64,000 bases of DNA, from NCBI RefSeq assembly GCF_023554555.1, contig NZ_JAMJWC010000002.1, forward strand, positions 310,001 through 374,000. The letters run 5' to 3'. This DNA comes from Sphingobacterium sp. lm-10. Its GTDB lineage: Bacteria; Bacteroidota; Bacteroidia; Sphingobacteriales; Sphingobacteriaceae. Every line of letters begins with the position of its first letter. The stretch's first letter is position 1. Of the stretch, positions 9,522-18,506 are shown one piece after another. The notes beneath the pieces are model-generated. The model did not search any database and was not told the origin of the DNA. It saw only the letters and a program-made list of their open reading frames with translations. Position numbers and translations under genes: made by a program.

Positions 9522-10292
9522 TTACCGAAGCATGGTAACTTCTTTGAAGTAATACTGCTTGATGACATCGCCATGATCGATATGTAAAATTCCCCGATTA
9601 TCTGCATGAGAGATGGTGCCTTGAAAAACGGTGCCACCAGCCTCGAATCGGCTTAACTCTCCCTTGCGGTATAGGAGTTTATTATATTCATTCAGCAAAC
9701 GTGCTGGATGTGACCAATCTGCTTCGTATCGCTCCTGAATCGTACTTAAGAGTGTGGCACAATGCTCCTCCATCGGCTGTGCGACTAGGTCAGGCACATG
9801 TATCAATAAAGAGGTGGCTTTATGCGCGATATCTTCTGGCAGTTCACTTTGGGCAATATTAATACCGATGCCTACAATGCTGTATCGAATTTGTGACCCA
9901 GATATGGTATTTTCGATGAGCACACCACAAACCTTCTTATCGCCCAACATCATGTCGTTAGGCCACTTAATCCGACACTGATCTGTATATTGACTTAGCC
10001 AATCATACAAGCTTAGGCTAATCAATGTTTGAATCGCGAAAACATCATCCACTACTAATTGTTTAGGAAACAAAATGAAGCTAAATGTCAGACTCTTGCC
10101 CTCGTCACTATGGAATGAGTTGTCACGTTGTCCGCGGCCTTTGGATTGGTGTTTTGCCATAATGGCAGTAAAGTTGTCGCATGGCTTGAAATTTGAAGCT
10201 AGTGCTTTCAAGTAGTCATTCGTAGAGGATACATTATCTACGATAATTATGTTCTGACCGGCGAAATCTCCCGAAAATGTGTTATTTTGCAA
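9522..10292 (-). CDS. birA: Biotin--[acetyl-CoA-carboxylase] ligase
   Basis: Activates biotin with ATP and attaches it to the biotin carrier protein. The 256-residue protein is the short type without the N-terminal DNA-binding domain of E. coli BirA, so it is an enzyme and not a repressor. Motifs seen: STNDYL, the biotinyl-AMP loop GRGQR (52-56), KWPNDMM (from 109), Lys119/Lys120 in GDKKVCGVLIEN, and GIGINI. The best start is a TTG at 10292: the following residues MQNNTF match the usual start of relatives and no upstream ATG is in frame. It is divergent from rsfS, with 45 bases between them. Confidence 0.93.
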   Translation of the reverse strand: MQNNTFSGDFAGQNIIIVDNVSSTNDYLKALASNFKPCDNFTAIMAKHQSKGRGQRDNSFHSDEGKSLTFSFILFPKQLVVDDVFAIQTLISLSLYDWLSQYTDQCRIKWPNDMMLGDKKVCGVLIENTISGSQIRYSIVGIGINIAQSELPEDIAHKATSLLIHVPDLVAQPMEEHCATLLSTIQERYEADWSHPARLLNEYNKLLYRKGELSRFEAGGTVFQGTISHADNRGILHIDHGDVIKQYYFKEVTMLR

Positions 10293-10337
10293 AGGAATAA
10301 ATATGAGTGACTCACACCAAAAATAGAATATTTTTTA

Positions 10338-10712
10338 ATGAGTAAAGACAAAAAGTTATTGTCGTCAGAGAATTTGGCAGAGATTGTCGTGTTGGGGATG
10401 CAGGAGAAAAAAGGAAACGAGATTGTGCGGTTGGATATGCGGGAGGTGAATGGATCGGTTTCAGATTATTTTGTGATTTGCCATGCCGATTCCAATGTTC
10501 AGGTGAATGCGATAGCCAATAGTGTAGAACATGAAGTATATAAAGCTTTAGGCCAGGATCCTTGGCGTAAAGAGGGCCAAGGAAATGGCGAGTGGATTTT
10601 ACTGGATTTTGTTGATGTAGTGGTGCATATATTCAAAACGGATAAGCGTAACCATTATGGAATCGAAGATCTTTGGGGTGATGCCGTCACCCAAGCCTAC
10701 CAGAGTGCCTAA
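10338..10712 (+). CDS. rsfS: Ribosomal silencing factor RsfS
   Basis: A small protein (124 residues) of the RsfS/YbeB/iojap family. It binds ribosomal protein L14 (uL14) on the large subunit and blocks subunit joining when nutrients are short. Family features include SDYFVICHADSNVQVNAIA, PWRKEGQGNGEWILLDFVDVVVHIF and the C-terminal YGIEDLWGDA. The gene starts a plus-strand unit with ftsH 32 bases downstream. The gap holds a tiny palindrome (GAGACA/TGTCTC at 10714-10727) too small to call a terminator. Confidence 0.95.
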   Translation: MSKDKKLLSSENLAEIVVLGMQEKKGNEIVRLDMREVNGSVSDYFVICHADSNVQVNAIANSVEHEVYKALGQDPWRKEGQGNGEWILLDFVDVVVHIFKTDKRNHYGIEDLWGDAVTQAYQSA

Positions 10713-10744
10713 CGAGACAGATGTCTCAACTATCAATGTAGAAA

Positions 10745-12820
10745 ATGAAGAAAATACCAAATAAAAAAATTACGCCAATGCCGCCAAGATTCAGTATGAT
10801 CTGGATTTGGATAGCGATGATCATTGGTTTTATCGGTTTGCAATATTTCTTCCGCTCCGAGCCTTCGAAGCGGATTACCTATCGGGAATTCGAAACCAAA
10901 ATGTTAATTCCCGGCGATGTAGATCGTTTGGTGGCCTACAAAAACAACGATCTGTTGGAAGTAGAAGTGTATATCAAAAAAGACAAGCTCAAAGAGGATG
11001 ACAAGTACAAAGATGTCGCGCCAAGAGATAATGCATTAGCCTTATCTCCAAACGTGGGTCCTCAGTATCTTTTCACAGAACCATCTGCCGAGATATTGGA
11101 ATCTAAGTTGAAGACGTCTCAGGATAGTTTAGCAGCCGACCATACAGAGGTATCTGTTAATTACGAGGATCGTTCGAATCCTTGGGCAGGTTGGTTGGTG
11201 TCGTTCATCTTACCACTAGTCATTTTAGTAGCGCTCTGGATGTTCTTGATGCGCCGTATGAGTGGTGGTGGCGCTGGCGGCGGCGGACAACTTTTCAATA
11301 TTGGTAAATCTAAAGCGCAGCTTTTTGATAAAGAATCGCAAATCAATATTACGTTTAACGACGTGGCAGGCTTAGAAGAAGCTAAGACCGAGGTGATGGA
11401 GATCGTTGATTTTCTGAAAAATCCGAAAAAATACACCGATCTGGGTGGTAAGATTCCAAAAGGCGCCTTGTTAGTAGGCCCTCCGGGAACCGGAAAGACT
11501 TTACTAGCTAAAGCGGTTGCTGGAGAAGCGCAAGTACCTTTCTTTTCTTTATCAGGTTCCGATTTCGTGGAGATGTTTGTTGGAGTAGGAGCATCGCGTG
11601 TACGTGACCTCTTTAAGCAGGCAAAGGAAAAAGCGCCTTGTATTATCTTTATTGATGAGATCGATGCTATTGGTCGTGCGCGGGGTAAGAACTCGGTGAT
11701 GGGCGGAAATGACGAGCGCGAAAACACATTGAATCAGCTTTTGGTGGAGATGGATGGTTTTGGTACTAATGTTGGTGTCATTATCTTAGCTGCTACTAAC
11801 CGATTGGATGTTTTGGACTCTGCTTTATTGCGTCCGGGACGTTTCGATCGTCAGATTTCTATTGATAAGCCAGATCTTATTGGCCGCGAGCATATCTTCA
11901 AGGTACATTTGAAACCATTGAAGCTATCTGAAGAAGTAGATGCAAAGAAATTATCTGCTCAAACCCCAGGCTTTGCCGGTGCAGAGATTGCCAATGTGTG
12001 TAATGAAGCGGCTTTAATTGCTGCCCGTAAAAATAAGTCTGCTATTGATATGCAAGATTTCCAAGATGCGATAGATCGTGTGATTGGCGGATTGGAGAAA
12101 AAGAACAAGATTATCTCTCCTGAGGAGAAGAAGATCGTTGCTTACCATGAAGCGGGTCATGCCATTGCAGGCTGGTTTTTGGAGCATGCAGATCCACTGG
12201 TAAAGGTATCTATTGTACCTCGCGGTGTGGCTGCCTTAGGTTATGCGCAATACTTACCTAAAGAGCAGTTCTTGTACACGACCGAGCAGTTGGTAGACAG
12301 CATGTCTATGACATTGGGTGGTCGCGTGGCAGAGGATATTACGTTTGGCAGAATAAGTACAGGCGCACAGAACGATCTAGAGCGTATCACACAGTTAGCG
12401 TATGCCATGGTGGCGGTATATGGTATGAATGATAAAGTGGGCAATGTATCTTTCCGAGACGGAAGTGGTGATGCACAGTTTCAAAAACCGTATTCTGACC
12501 AGACGGCAGAGTTGATCGATGTGGAGGTACGTAACATTATCTCTACGGTATACGAGCGTACTCGTCAGCTTTTGCTGGATAAGCAAGAGGGTTTAATCAG
12601 TGTGGCAGAAAAGCTATTGAAAAAAGAGATCTTATTCCAGTCTGATTTAGAGGAGTTATTGGGTAAAAGACCTTTTTCCAATAGAACGACTTATGAAGAG
12701 TTTGTGAATGGTGGTGTAGATGGCGGTGGTGTACCACAGACCGACTTGCAATTGCCTCCAATTCAGGATGATATTGTAGAGGGAGATCAGCCAGAGGCGA
12801 AGAACCCATCGAATGAATAA
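10745..12820 (+). CDS. ftsH: ATP-dependent zinc metalloprotease FtsH
   Basis: A membrane-anchored AAA+ protease that degrades misfolded membrane proteins and some regulators. The 691-residue chain has a transmembrane helix at about 18-35, a periplasmic segment, a second helix at about 150-168, a glycine-rich linker ([10 protein letters not shown]), Walker A GPPGTGKT (245-252), Walker B IIFIDEID (300-307), the AAA second region of homology ending RPGRFDR, and the zinc site HEAGH at 468-472. The periplasmic segment is longer than in E. coli, which is usual for Bacteroidota. It follows rsfS and ends in an intrinsic terminator. Confidence 0.97.
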   Translation: MKKIPNKKITPMPPRFSMIWIWIAMIIGFIGLQYFFRSEPSKRITYREFETKMLIPGDVDRLVAYKNNDLLEVEVYIKKDKLKEDDKYKDVAPRDNALALSPNVGPQYLFTEPSAEILESKLKTSQDSLAADHTEVSVNYEDRSNPWAGWLVSFILPLVILVALWMFLMRRMSGGGAGGGGQLFNIGKSKAQLFDKESQINITFNDVAGLEEAKTEVMEIVDFLKNPKKYTDLGGKIPKGALLVGPPGTGKTLLAKAVAGEAQVPFFSLSGSDFVEMFVGVGASRVRDLFKQAKEKAPCIIFIDEIDAIGRARGKNSVMGGNDERENTLNQLLVEMDGFGTNVGVIILAATNRLDVLDSALLRPGRFDRQISIDKPDLIGREHIFKVHLKPLKLSEEVDAKKLSAQTPGFAGAEIANVCNEAALIAARKNKSAIDMQDFQDAIDRVIGGLEKKNKIISPEEKKIVAYHEAGHAIAGWFLEHADPLVKVSIVPRGVAALGYAQYLPKEQFLYTTEQLVDSMSMTLGGRVAEDITFGRISTGAQNDLERITQLAYAMVAVYGMNDKVGNVSFRDGSGDAQFQKPYSDQTAELIDVEVRNIISTVYERTRQLLLDKQEGLISVAEKLLKKEILFQSDLEELLGKRPFSNRTTYEEFVNGGVDGGGVPQTDLQLPPIQDDIVEGDQPEAKNPSNE

Positions 12821-12851
12821 GATTATAAGAATAAGTTTTTAACTAAATTAG

Positions 12852-12886
12852 AAGGTGCAGCCGAATTACTTTGCTGCACCTTTTTT
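12852..12886 (+). terminator. Intrinsic terminator after ftsH
   Basis: Arms AAGGTGCAGC (12852-12861) and GCTGCACCTT (12873-12882), followed by a T run. It ends only four bases before the ATG of the next gene. That gene must therefore either depend on read-through or have a promoter embedded in or near this hairpin. Confidence 0.85.
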
Positions 12887-12889
12887 ACT

Positions 12890-13537
12890 ATGAATATCCG
12901 TAATACAACAGCTAAAGAGAAGATGCTCAAGCAAATTAGGCAGGCATTGCTTCATAAGCGGGAGAATCCATATCCTGATTTTGAGGACGCACCGCTTTTC
13001 GCCGATGAGGAAGAAGCGCTCGATGTCACCTTTGCACATGAGCTGACGGCTGCCGGCGGAAATTTCATTTATTGTGACGGGGAAGTAGACCTGATCGAAA
13101 ATCTCGTGGTACTAATAGAGAGACTGAAGCTCACTAAGATTGCGGTTTGGGAACCCCAATTACAACGGTTGTTGGATCAGTATGGATTTCCGTACCTGCG
13201 TACGGATCAGGAGTTAGACCAAGTGGAAATCGGTATAACCTCTTGTGAATCGTTGATTGCTAGAACTGGAAGTGTTTTGTTGTCTAATGCAAGTCCTTCA
13301 GGTAGGAGGTTGCCTATTTATTCGCCTGTTCATTTTGTTTTTGCAACTGCCTCACAATTGGTGATGGATCTGAAGCATGCTTTCAAAAAAGTACAGGAGC
13401 GTTATCCTGAAGAGATACCCTCGATGCTTACTACGATTACTGGACCAAGTTGTAGCAATGCTATCGGCTATACTGCCATGGATGGTGGCCATGGTCCAGA
13501 GCAACTTTATGTTTTTTTGACGGAAGATAGATTTTAA
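12890..13537 (+). CDS. LUD-domain (LutC/YkgG-like) protein
   Basis: A 215-residue protein of the LUD family, whose best-known members are subunits of the LutABC lactate-oxidation complex. Recognisable parts are the central IGITSCESLIARTGSVLLSN segment and the C-terminal TTITGPSCSNAIG followed by HGPEQLYVFLTED, which matches the family's glycine-rich GP end motif. No lutA or lutB neighbour is present, so a role in lactate use cannot be assumed. Solo LUD genes beside ftsH occur in related Bacteroidota, but I know of no assigned function. The start is the ATG just past the ftsH terminator. Confidence 0.8.
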   Translation: MNIRNTTAKEKMLKQIRQALLHKRENPYPDFEDAPLFADEEEALDVTFAHELTAAGGNFIYCDGEVDLIENLVVLIERLKLTKIAVWEPQLQRLLDQYGFPYLRTDQELDQVEIGITSCESLIARTGSVLLSNASPSGRRLPIYSPVHFVFATASQLVMDLKHAFKKVQERYPEEIPSMLTTITGPSCSNAIGYTAMDGGHGPEQLYVFLTEDRF

Positions 13538-13540
13538 ACG

Positions 13541-14176
13541 ATGTTATCAGATTATATTATTAATACGCCTGTAGCAAGTGTTATTTTTGCTTTCACGGTA
13601 GGTTTGAGTATATATGCATTTTCTCAACCGGAGCTATATGGTCGTATGATGTTGCACCCCTATTCTGTGTATCGCGATCGTAGTAAGTGGTTTACAGTCA
13701 TTACTAGTGGTATGATCCATAAAGATTGGTCACACCTGCTGTTCAACATGATCACATTCTATTTTTTTGGGTTTGCTTTGGAGGCGTTGTTAGTCGCACA
13801 AAGTGGTTCTATTGGTCACGTCTATTTCGCCGGGATGTACGTAGTTGCTTTGGTGTTAAGCGATATTCCGACTATCCTGCAGCAAAAAGATAATTATGGC
13901 TACCACAGCCTGGGTGCCTCGGGAGCGATTAGTGCTGTATTGTTCAGCTTCATCTTATTTTATCCGCGTACCTTACTTTATTTATTTTTTGCGATTCCTA
14001 TTCCGGCTTTCGTGTTTGGATTTCTTTACTTGGGCTATTGTATTTGGGCAGCAAAGAATGCACGCGACGGTATTAATCATGACGCCCACCTATTTGGTGC
14101 GCTGACAGGCTTGGTGTTAACCATTATGCTTTATCCCTGGATCTTACGCCATTTTCTGGAGCAATTCGGAATTTAG
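13541..14176 (+). CDS. Rhomboid-family intramembrane serine protease
   Basis: A 211-residue polytopic inner-membrane protease. The catalytic serine is Ser127 in GASGA (125-129) and the likely catalytic histidine is His183 in DAHLFGALTG. The HxxxN motif of rhomboids is present at His65-Asn69 (HLLFNM). About six hydrophobic helices are visible, the minimal bacterial rhomboid core. It begins three bases after the LUD gene stop, so the two are translationally linked. Its stop codon overlaps that of the convergent yifB gene (TTAG at 14173-14176). Substrates are unknown. Confidence 0.9.
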   Translation: MLSDYIINTPVASVIFAFTVGLSIYAFSQPELYGRMMLHPYSVYRDRSKWFTVITSGMIHKDWSHLLFNMITFYFFGFALEALLVAQSGSIGHVYFAGMYVVALVLSDIPTILQQKDNYGYHSLGASGAISAVLFSFILFYPRTLLYLFFAIPIPAFVFGFLYLGYCIWAAKNARDGINHDAHLFGALTGLVLTIMLYPWILRHFLEQFGI

Positions 14177-15711
14177 TTCACCCAACTCGCTTTATCCAAG
14201 CTTCTGTATTGGATCGCTTCGGCAACATGATGAACCTGTATATCTTCTGCCGATTCCATATCTGCCAAGGTGCGTGCTACTTTCAATATCCGATCGTAGG
14301 CACGTGCAGAAAGCCCCAGTCGCTCCATCGCTGATTTCAGCAGTTGCTGGCTATGCTCATCCAAACGACATATTTTTCTTACTAATGCTGGGCTCATTTG
14401 GGCATTACTGTAGGTGTTGACTTGCCCGCTAAATCGCCTTGCTTGCCGTTCTCTAGCTAGTGTAACCCGTTCGCGCACGTCTATACTTTTTTCGCTTCCT
14501 TTCTGAGCACTGAGCTCTTTGAACGCCACGGGCGTTACTTCTACATGTAGATCAATACGATCCATCAAAGGGCCCGACACCTTGCTTAAGTACCTCTGTA
14601 CGACCTGTGCACTGCACGTACAATTTTTTTCTGGATGATTGTAATACCCACAAGGGCAGGGATTCATGGACGCGATTAACATAAAACTTGCGGGATAATC
14701 CACACTGAACTTGGCGCGAGAGATAGTAATATTACGGGCTTCCAGCGGTTGCCGCATCACCTCCAAAACGTTACGCTTGAATTCTGGAAGTTCATCCAGA
14801 AACAGAACCCCATTGTGTGCGAGAGAGATCTCTCCAGGCTGTGGATTATTGCCTCCTCCAACTAAGGCAATGTTGGAAATGGTGTGGTGCGGTGCTCGGA
14901 ATGGACGAATCGTCATAATCGAATCTTTTGCATTGAGCTGCCCCGCTACAGAATGTATTTTAGTTGTTTCTAATGATTCCTCTAGTGTGAGTGGTGGCAG
15001 GATTGTAGACAAACGCTTCGCCAACATCGTTTTGCCAGCCCCTGGAGGGCCGATTAATATCAAGTTGTGACCACCCGCCGCCGCAATTTCTAATGCACGC
15101 TTTATGTTCTCTTGTCCTTGCACATCTGCAAAGTCCAGATCATGGGCATCCAACTGCTGGGAAAACTGCGCTTGTATATCCACCTGCATAGGAAGGATCT
15201 TTTCTCCCCCTTCCAAGTGATTAATCACTTGGCGTAGGTGCGTAGCGCCATATACCTCCAAGCCATCGACCACTGCGGCTTCCGGCGCGTTTGCTGCTGG
15301 AAGGATAATACCGTTGAAGCCATCCTTTTTTGCTTGTAATGCGATGGATAGTGCACCACGAATGGCTTGTAGCGAACCGTCTAATGACAATTCGCCTACG
15401 ATCGTATATTGGTTTAGATGCGTATGTTGTAATTGGCTGGATGCTGCTAGAATGGCCACTGCAATGGAGAGGTCGTAAGCAGAACCCTCTTTGCGAATGT
15501 CTGCAGGGAATAAATTAACGACAATTTTCTGGCGCGGCATGCGGCACCCCACGGCGGCGATAGCGCTTTCAATACGTTGTAAACTTTCTTTAACCGCGTT
15601 ATCTGGGAGGCCAACAATATAATATTTAGTGCCCGTCGTAATGTTTACCTCCACTCCAATACTGGTGGCATCGATCCCATAACAAGAACTAGCGTGCGTT
15701 TTTACGAGCAT
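14173..15711 (-). CDS. YifB/ComM-family AAA+ Mg-chelatase-like ATPase
   Basis: A 512-residue AAA+ protein. Family members such as ComM are hexameric helicases that promote branch migration during natural transformation; many YifB proteins are untested. An N-terminal Lon-protease-like ChlI domain (about 1-165) is followed by the ATPase core with Walker A GPPGAGKT (221-228), Walker B LFLDELPEF and a C-terminal Mg_chelatase_C region (SARAYDRILKVARTLADM). A cysteine cluster in NPCPCGYYNHPEKNCTCS is typical of the family. Monocistronic and convergent with the rhomboid gene. Whether this organism is naturally competent cannot be told from here. Confidence 0.92.
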   Translation of the reverse strand: MLVKTHASSCYGIDATSIGVEVNITTGTKYYIVGLPDNAVKESLQRIESAIAAVGCRMPRQKIVVNLFPADIRKEGSAYDLSIAVAILAASSQLQHTHLNQYTIVGELSLDGSLQAIRGALSIALQAKKDGFNGIILPAANAPEAAVVDGLEVYGATHLRQVINHLEGGEKILPMQVDIQAQFSQQLDAHDLDFADVQGQENIKRALEIAAAGGHNLILIGPPGAGKTMLAKRLSTILPPLTLEESLETTKIHSVAGQLNAKDSIMTIRPFRAPHHTISNIALVGGGNNPQPGEISLAHNGVLFLDELPEFKRNVLEVMRQPLEARNITISRAKFSVDYPASFMLIASMNPCPCGYYNHPEKNCTCSAQVVQRYLSKVSGPLMDRIDLHVEVTPVAFKELSAQKGSEKSIDVRERVTLARERQARRFSGQVNTYSNAQMSPALVRKICRLDEHSQQLLKSAMERLGLSARAYDRILKVARTLADMESAEDIQVHHVAEAIQYRSLDKASWVN

Positions 15712-15896
15712 AATTCGGTATATTTATTCAATAGCTGTATTAAAATATATAAAGATAAAATTGTTCTTTAAAATATAATAACTTTCTTTTTTAAAACTGG
15801 TATTGTTTTTCAATGTACAGTTAAAAACACTTTGATATTTTTACTGTTATTCTATTAGTCAATCATCACAATTGTCATATTTTAATATTTATACAC

Positions 15897-16166
15897 ATGA
15901 ATTATAGCGGAAAAGTTTTAACAGCATTGTTAACCGGTTTGGCGGCAGGAACAGTTTTGGGTGTATTGTTTGCTCCAGAAAAAGGATCTGAAACTCGTGA
16001 TAAGTTGAATGAATCACTGAGTGATCTGGGTGATGCAATTAAAGAACGTGCAGAGGAGCAGTTAGATCAATTGAGTGATTTACGTGAGAAATTAGTAGCC
16101 TCTTTGAAGTCTAAAGCAGCGAAAGCGGGAGAAATTGTAGACGAGGAGATCGAAGAGCACGCTTAA
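15897..16166 (+). CDS. YtxH domain-containing protein
   Basis: An 89-residue protein with one N-terminal membrane segment (about residues 7-27, LLTGLAAGTVLGVLFAPEKG) followed by a charged helical tail. The APEKGSETRDKL motif is the YtxH signature. YtxH proteins are small general-stress envelope proteins of unknown mechanism. It leads a three-gene unit with a holin-superfamily-like membrane protein and an unrecognised protein. The 185-base region upstream is very AT-rich and holds no other gene that I can see. Confidence 0.85.
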   Translation: MNYSGKVLTALLTGLAAGTVLGVLFAPEKGSETRDKLNESLSDLGDAIKERAEEQLDQLSDLREKLVASLKSKAAKAGEIVDEEIEEHA

Positions 16167-16214
16167 AATGACTATCTATGCCTTGTGCATAGACTTATTA
16201 ATTAACACAAGTTA

Positions 16215-16254
16215 GGGGAATCTTGGCTGATTTAGATTGGTCAACAGATTCCTC
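16215..16254 (+). repeat. Intercistronic hairpin between ytxH and the holin-like gene
   Basis: Outer arms GGGGAATC (16215-16222) and GATTCCTC (16247-16254) pair over eight positions with one G-U wobble. Inner arms TTGGCT (16223-16228) and GGTCAA (16239-16244) add six pairs with wobbles, separated by a two-base bulge. There is no T run after it, so it is not a usual terminator. It may act in RNA processing or stability. Confidence 0.45.
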
Positions 16255-16269
16255 GAAACCCATATTTGC

Positions 16270-16752
16270 ATGATGGATCAAAAGTTTTCGTTTTCAGGAT
16301 CATTGAGTAAACTAAAGGAATACGTAGATACGCAGTTAGAATTAGTAAAATTACGTGCTATCGCTCGTGGTTCCCGGATTTTAGCTGCGTTGGTGCTGGA
16401 TATTAGCAAGATTCTTCTTGCTTTATTGGTAGTTTTCTTCTTAGCAATGGCGCTTGCTTTTTATTTAGGTCAGTTATTTAATAACTATGCTCTGGGATTT
16501 TTAGCGGCTGGAATTGCATTTGCGTTGATCATAGTGCTTATCAACTTAACAAAGAGTAAGCTAGAGCTCACGCTGATGGATCTTACCATTCGAAAGATAT
16601 TAGGAAAATGGCATGAGGAAGATGATCACCTGGAAGAAGACCGGTTAAGCCGATTGCGAAAGAAGGCCGCAAAAGCTGAAGAGGACGCTGCTAAGATTAA
16701 GGAAGAAATAGAAATCATAGAAGATGAGTACGAACAAAGAGTTGAGAAATAA
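16270..16752 (+). CDS. Phage-holin-superfamily-like membrane protein (not a phage gene)
   Basis: A 160-residue protein with an N-terminal amphipathic part, two transmembrane helices (about residues 45-65 and 70-92) and a long charged C-terminal helix rich in Glu and Lys (EEDAAKIKEEIEIIEDEYEQ), probably a coiled coil. The two-helix hairpin is what automatic tools label putative Actinobacterial Holin-X / phage holin superfamily. No phage genes are nearby, so this is a chromosomal envelope or stress gene. I chose the ATG at 16270 (a second ATG follows directly) over an in-frame TTG at 16237. It overlaps the next gene by 29 bases. Confidence 0.75.
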   Translation: MMDQKFSFSGSLSKLKEYVDTQLELVKLRAIARGSRILAALVLDISKILLALLVVFFLAMALAFYLGQLFNNYALGFLAAGIAFALIIVLINLTKSKLELTLMDLTIRKILGKWHEEDDHLEEDRLSRLRKKAAKAEEDAAKIKEEIEIIEDEYEQRVEK

Positions 16753-17260
16753 GATTACTAATATCGATGATCTGTTAAACGAGATTGACCGGATTAGTAT
16801 TCTTCGAGACGAACAGGAGTTGTACTTTGGTACACAGTATAAGCTATTAAAACACAAAATCGAGGCTCCGGTTCGGTTTGTCAATATGATTACCGCTCAC
16901 GTGCCTGGTGTGAGCCGCGTGCGTGATGTGGTATCCTCTTTCACTGCAAATAGTGGAAAGAGTACCGGCAAATCTGATTGGATCACTAAAGTGTTGCGTT
17001 TAGCAACACCTTTGGTACTTAACCGTACGCTTTTAAAGAATGCGGGTTGGTTCAAGAAGGCCGTTGTAACTGTTGCTTCGGAAACAGCTGTAGGGCAAGT
17101 GAATCAAAACAGCATTTCGAGCGCTGTTTCTGGAATAGCGAATTTTATCCGACCTAAAAAGAAGGTTAAAAAAGCGAAATTACTGCCAGGTGAAATTACA
17201 GCCGAAGAGGCTGTAGAAGGAAACAAATACGGTATCCCGAAGGATAGTGAAGCCTATTAG
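16724..17260 (+). CDS. Unrecognised protein, third gene of the ytxH/holin-like unit
   Basis: A 178-residue basic protein that I cannot assign to a family. The N-terminal half has heptad-like Leu/Ile spacing (IDDLLNEIDRISILRDEQELYF). The middle has a moderately hydrophobic stretch (VLRLATPLVLNRTLLKNAGWFKKAVVTVASE) that could be a membrane-associated helix. The C-terminal part has a Lys-rich RPKKKVKKAK patch. The start codon lies inside the holin-like gene (29-base overlap), so translation is probably coupled. The shared operon suggests a role in the same envelope or stress process. A terminator follows at 17286. Confidence 0.6.
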   Translation: MSTNKELRNKITNIDDLLNEIDRISILRDEQELYFGTQYKLLKHKIEAPVRFVNMITAHVPGVSRVRDVVSSFTANSGKSTGKSDWITKVLRLATPLVLNRTLLKNAGWFKKAVVTVASETAVGQVNQNSISSAVSGIANFIRPKKKVKKAKLLPGEITAEEAVEGNKYGIPKDSEAY

Positions 17261-17285
17261 ATTTACTAAATTTTCAAAATATATT

Positions 17286-17319
17286 AAAAAGCGTTCGCCC
17301 TATTGGCAACGCTTTTTTT
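17286..17319 (+). terminator. Intrinsic terminator after the ytxH unit
   Basis: Arms AAAAAGCGTT (17286-17295) and AACGCTTTTT (17308-17317), plus an inner GCC/GGC pair after a bulged C, end in a run of seven T. It is convergent with fcl, and the A-rich 5' side lets it work in both directions. Confidence 0.85.
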
Positions 17320-17380
17320 GAAAAATTTCTAAAAAAATACGTTTGCGAGCTTCAGAATTATATCAATAAAGACTGTCTTT

Positions 17381-18322
17381 TCAATCGCGCTGTTTGCTTT
17401 GAAAATCCTGATAGGCTAACAAGATACCATCTTCCAGTGCAGTTTTGTGTTTCCAGCCCAGAGCATGCAATCGCTGAACGTCCATTAGCTTACGAGGAGT
17501 TCCGTCTGGCTTAGTACTATCATATCGTAAAGCTCCTTCATAACCCACAATTTGTTTAATAAGCTGCGCTAAATCTTTGATGCTAATATCTTCACCAACG
17601 CCCACGTTGATAAATCCGCTTTCACTGTACGTCTCCATCAAGAAAAGACAGGCCTCTGCAAGATCGTCAGCATACAAAAATTCGCGCATAGGCGTGCCAG
17701 AGCCCCAAATCACCACTTCTTCTAACTGCTGCTCCTTAGCTTCATGAAATCTGCGAATTAATGCAGGGAGAACATGAGAGTTTTCTGGATGATAATTATC
17801 ATTAATGCCGTATAGATTGGTCGGCATCACCGAGATAAAGTTAGAGCCGTATTGCGCGCGATACGCTTCACACATTTTGATACCAGCAATCTTGGCAATG
17901 GCATACGGTTCATTTGTCGGTTCTAATAATCCCGTTAATAGATAATCTTCCATTAATGGCTGTGGCGCCATTTTCGGATAAATACAGGAAGATCCCAGAA
18001 ACATTAACTTCTTTACCTGATGCACATGTGCTTGATGAATTACGTTGTTCTGTATCGCTAAATTTTCATATATAAAATCTGCCCGATACGTATTGTTAGC
18101 AACGATGCCACCCACTTTTGCGGCCGCCAAAAAAACATATTCTGGCGTTTCTTCTGCAAAAAACTGAGCAACTGCTGTTTGATCACGTAAGTCCAATTCG
18201 GAGGAAGTTCTGGTTAGGATATTTTCGTATCCTGCTTTCTGCAACATCCGATGAATGGCAGAACCCACCATACCCCGATGTCCGGCAACATAAATTTTAG
18301 CTTTTTTATCCACAGTATTCAT
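17381..18322 (-). CDS. fcl: GDP-L-fucose synthase
   Basis: An NADPH-dependent epimerase-reductase that converts GDP-4-keto-6-deoxy-D-mannose to GDP-L-fucose for surface glycans. The 313-residue short-chain dehydrogenase fold has the nucleotide loop GHRGMVGSA near residue 14, the LGSSCIYPK serine site and the catalytic YxxxK in [10 protein letters not shown]. The GDP-mannose 4,6-dehydratase that normally supplies its substrate is not nearby, so this is an isolated pathway gene. It is divergent from trmB, and their -7 boxes lie only four bases apart (18394-18413). Confidence 0.93.
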   Translation of the reverse strand: MNTVDKKAKIYVAGHRGMVGSAIHRMLQKAGYENILTRTSSELDLRDQTAVAQFFAEETPEYVFLAAAKVGGIVANNTYRADFIYENLAIQNNVIHQAHVHQVKKLMFLGSSCIYPKMAPQPLMEDYLLTGLLEPTNEPYAIAKIAGIKMCEAYRAQYGSNFISVMPTNLYGINDNYHPENSHVLPALIRRFHEAKEQQLEEVVIWGSGTPMREFLYADDLAEACLFLMETYSESGFINVGVGEDISIKDLAQLIKQIVGYEGALRYDSTKPDGTPRKLMDVQRLHALGWKHKTALEDGILLAYQDFQSKQRD

Positions 18323-18393
18323 TTACAGATGCGTGTAAAAGAGAAGTTTTCGCTGTTTTTTCTGAATATACCTTCCCTCTATTCGTAATACAA

Positions 18394-18401
18394 CAAATAT
18401 A
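18394..18401 (-). promoter_or_regulatory. -7 box TATATTTG for fcl
   Basis: A perfect TAnnTTTG match on the minus strand, about 70 bases before the fcl ATG. It sits four bases from the plus-strand box of trmB, so the two promoters are back to back. Confidence 0.6.
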
Positions 18402-18405
18402 AGGT

Positions 18406-18413
18406 TATTTTTG
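18406..18413 (+). promoter_or_regulatory. -7 box TATTTTTG for trmB
   Basis: A perfect TAnnTTTG match on the plus strand with a predicted leader of about 90 bases to the trmB ATG at 18507. It is directly adjacent to the minus-strand fcl box. Confidence 0.55.
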
Positions 18414-18506
18414 CGCCGGCTATATTGCAGCAGCGTCTGTATCAAGCCATTTTTTTGGACAGATGATGACCCTGTCGACAATAGCATAATAAAGTACAGT
18501 ATAGTA

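Noticed and set aside
10714..10727. GAGACA/TGTCTC palindrome between rsfS and ftsH
   Set aside because: Only six-base arms with two bases between them and no T run; too weak to call a terminator or operator.
11161..11727. A 188-codon minus-strand frame inside ftsH
   Set aside because: It lies fully inside the strongly conserved AAA+ domain of ftsH and its product resembles no family.
16270..16752. Prophage remnant suggested by the holin-like protein
   Set aside because: No lysin, terminase, integrase or structural phage genes nearby; the two-helix hairpin is common in chromosomal envelope proteins.
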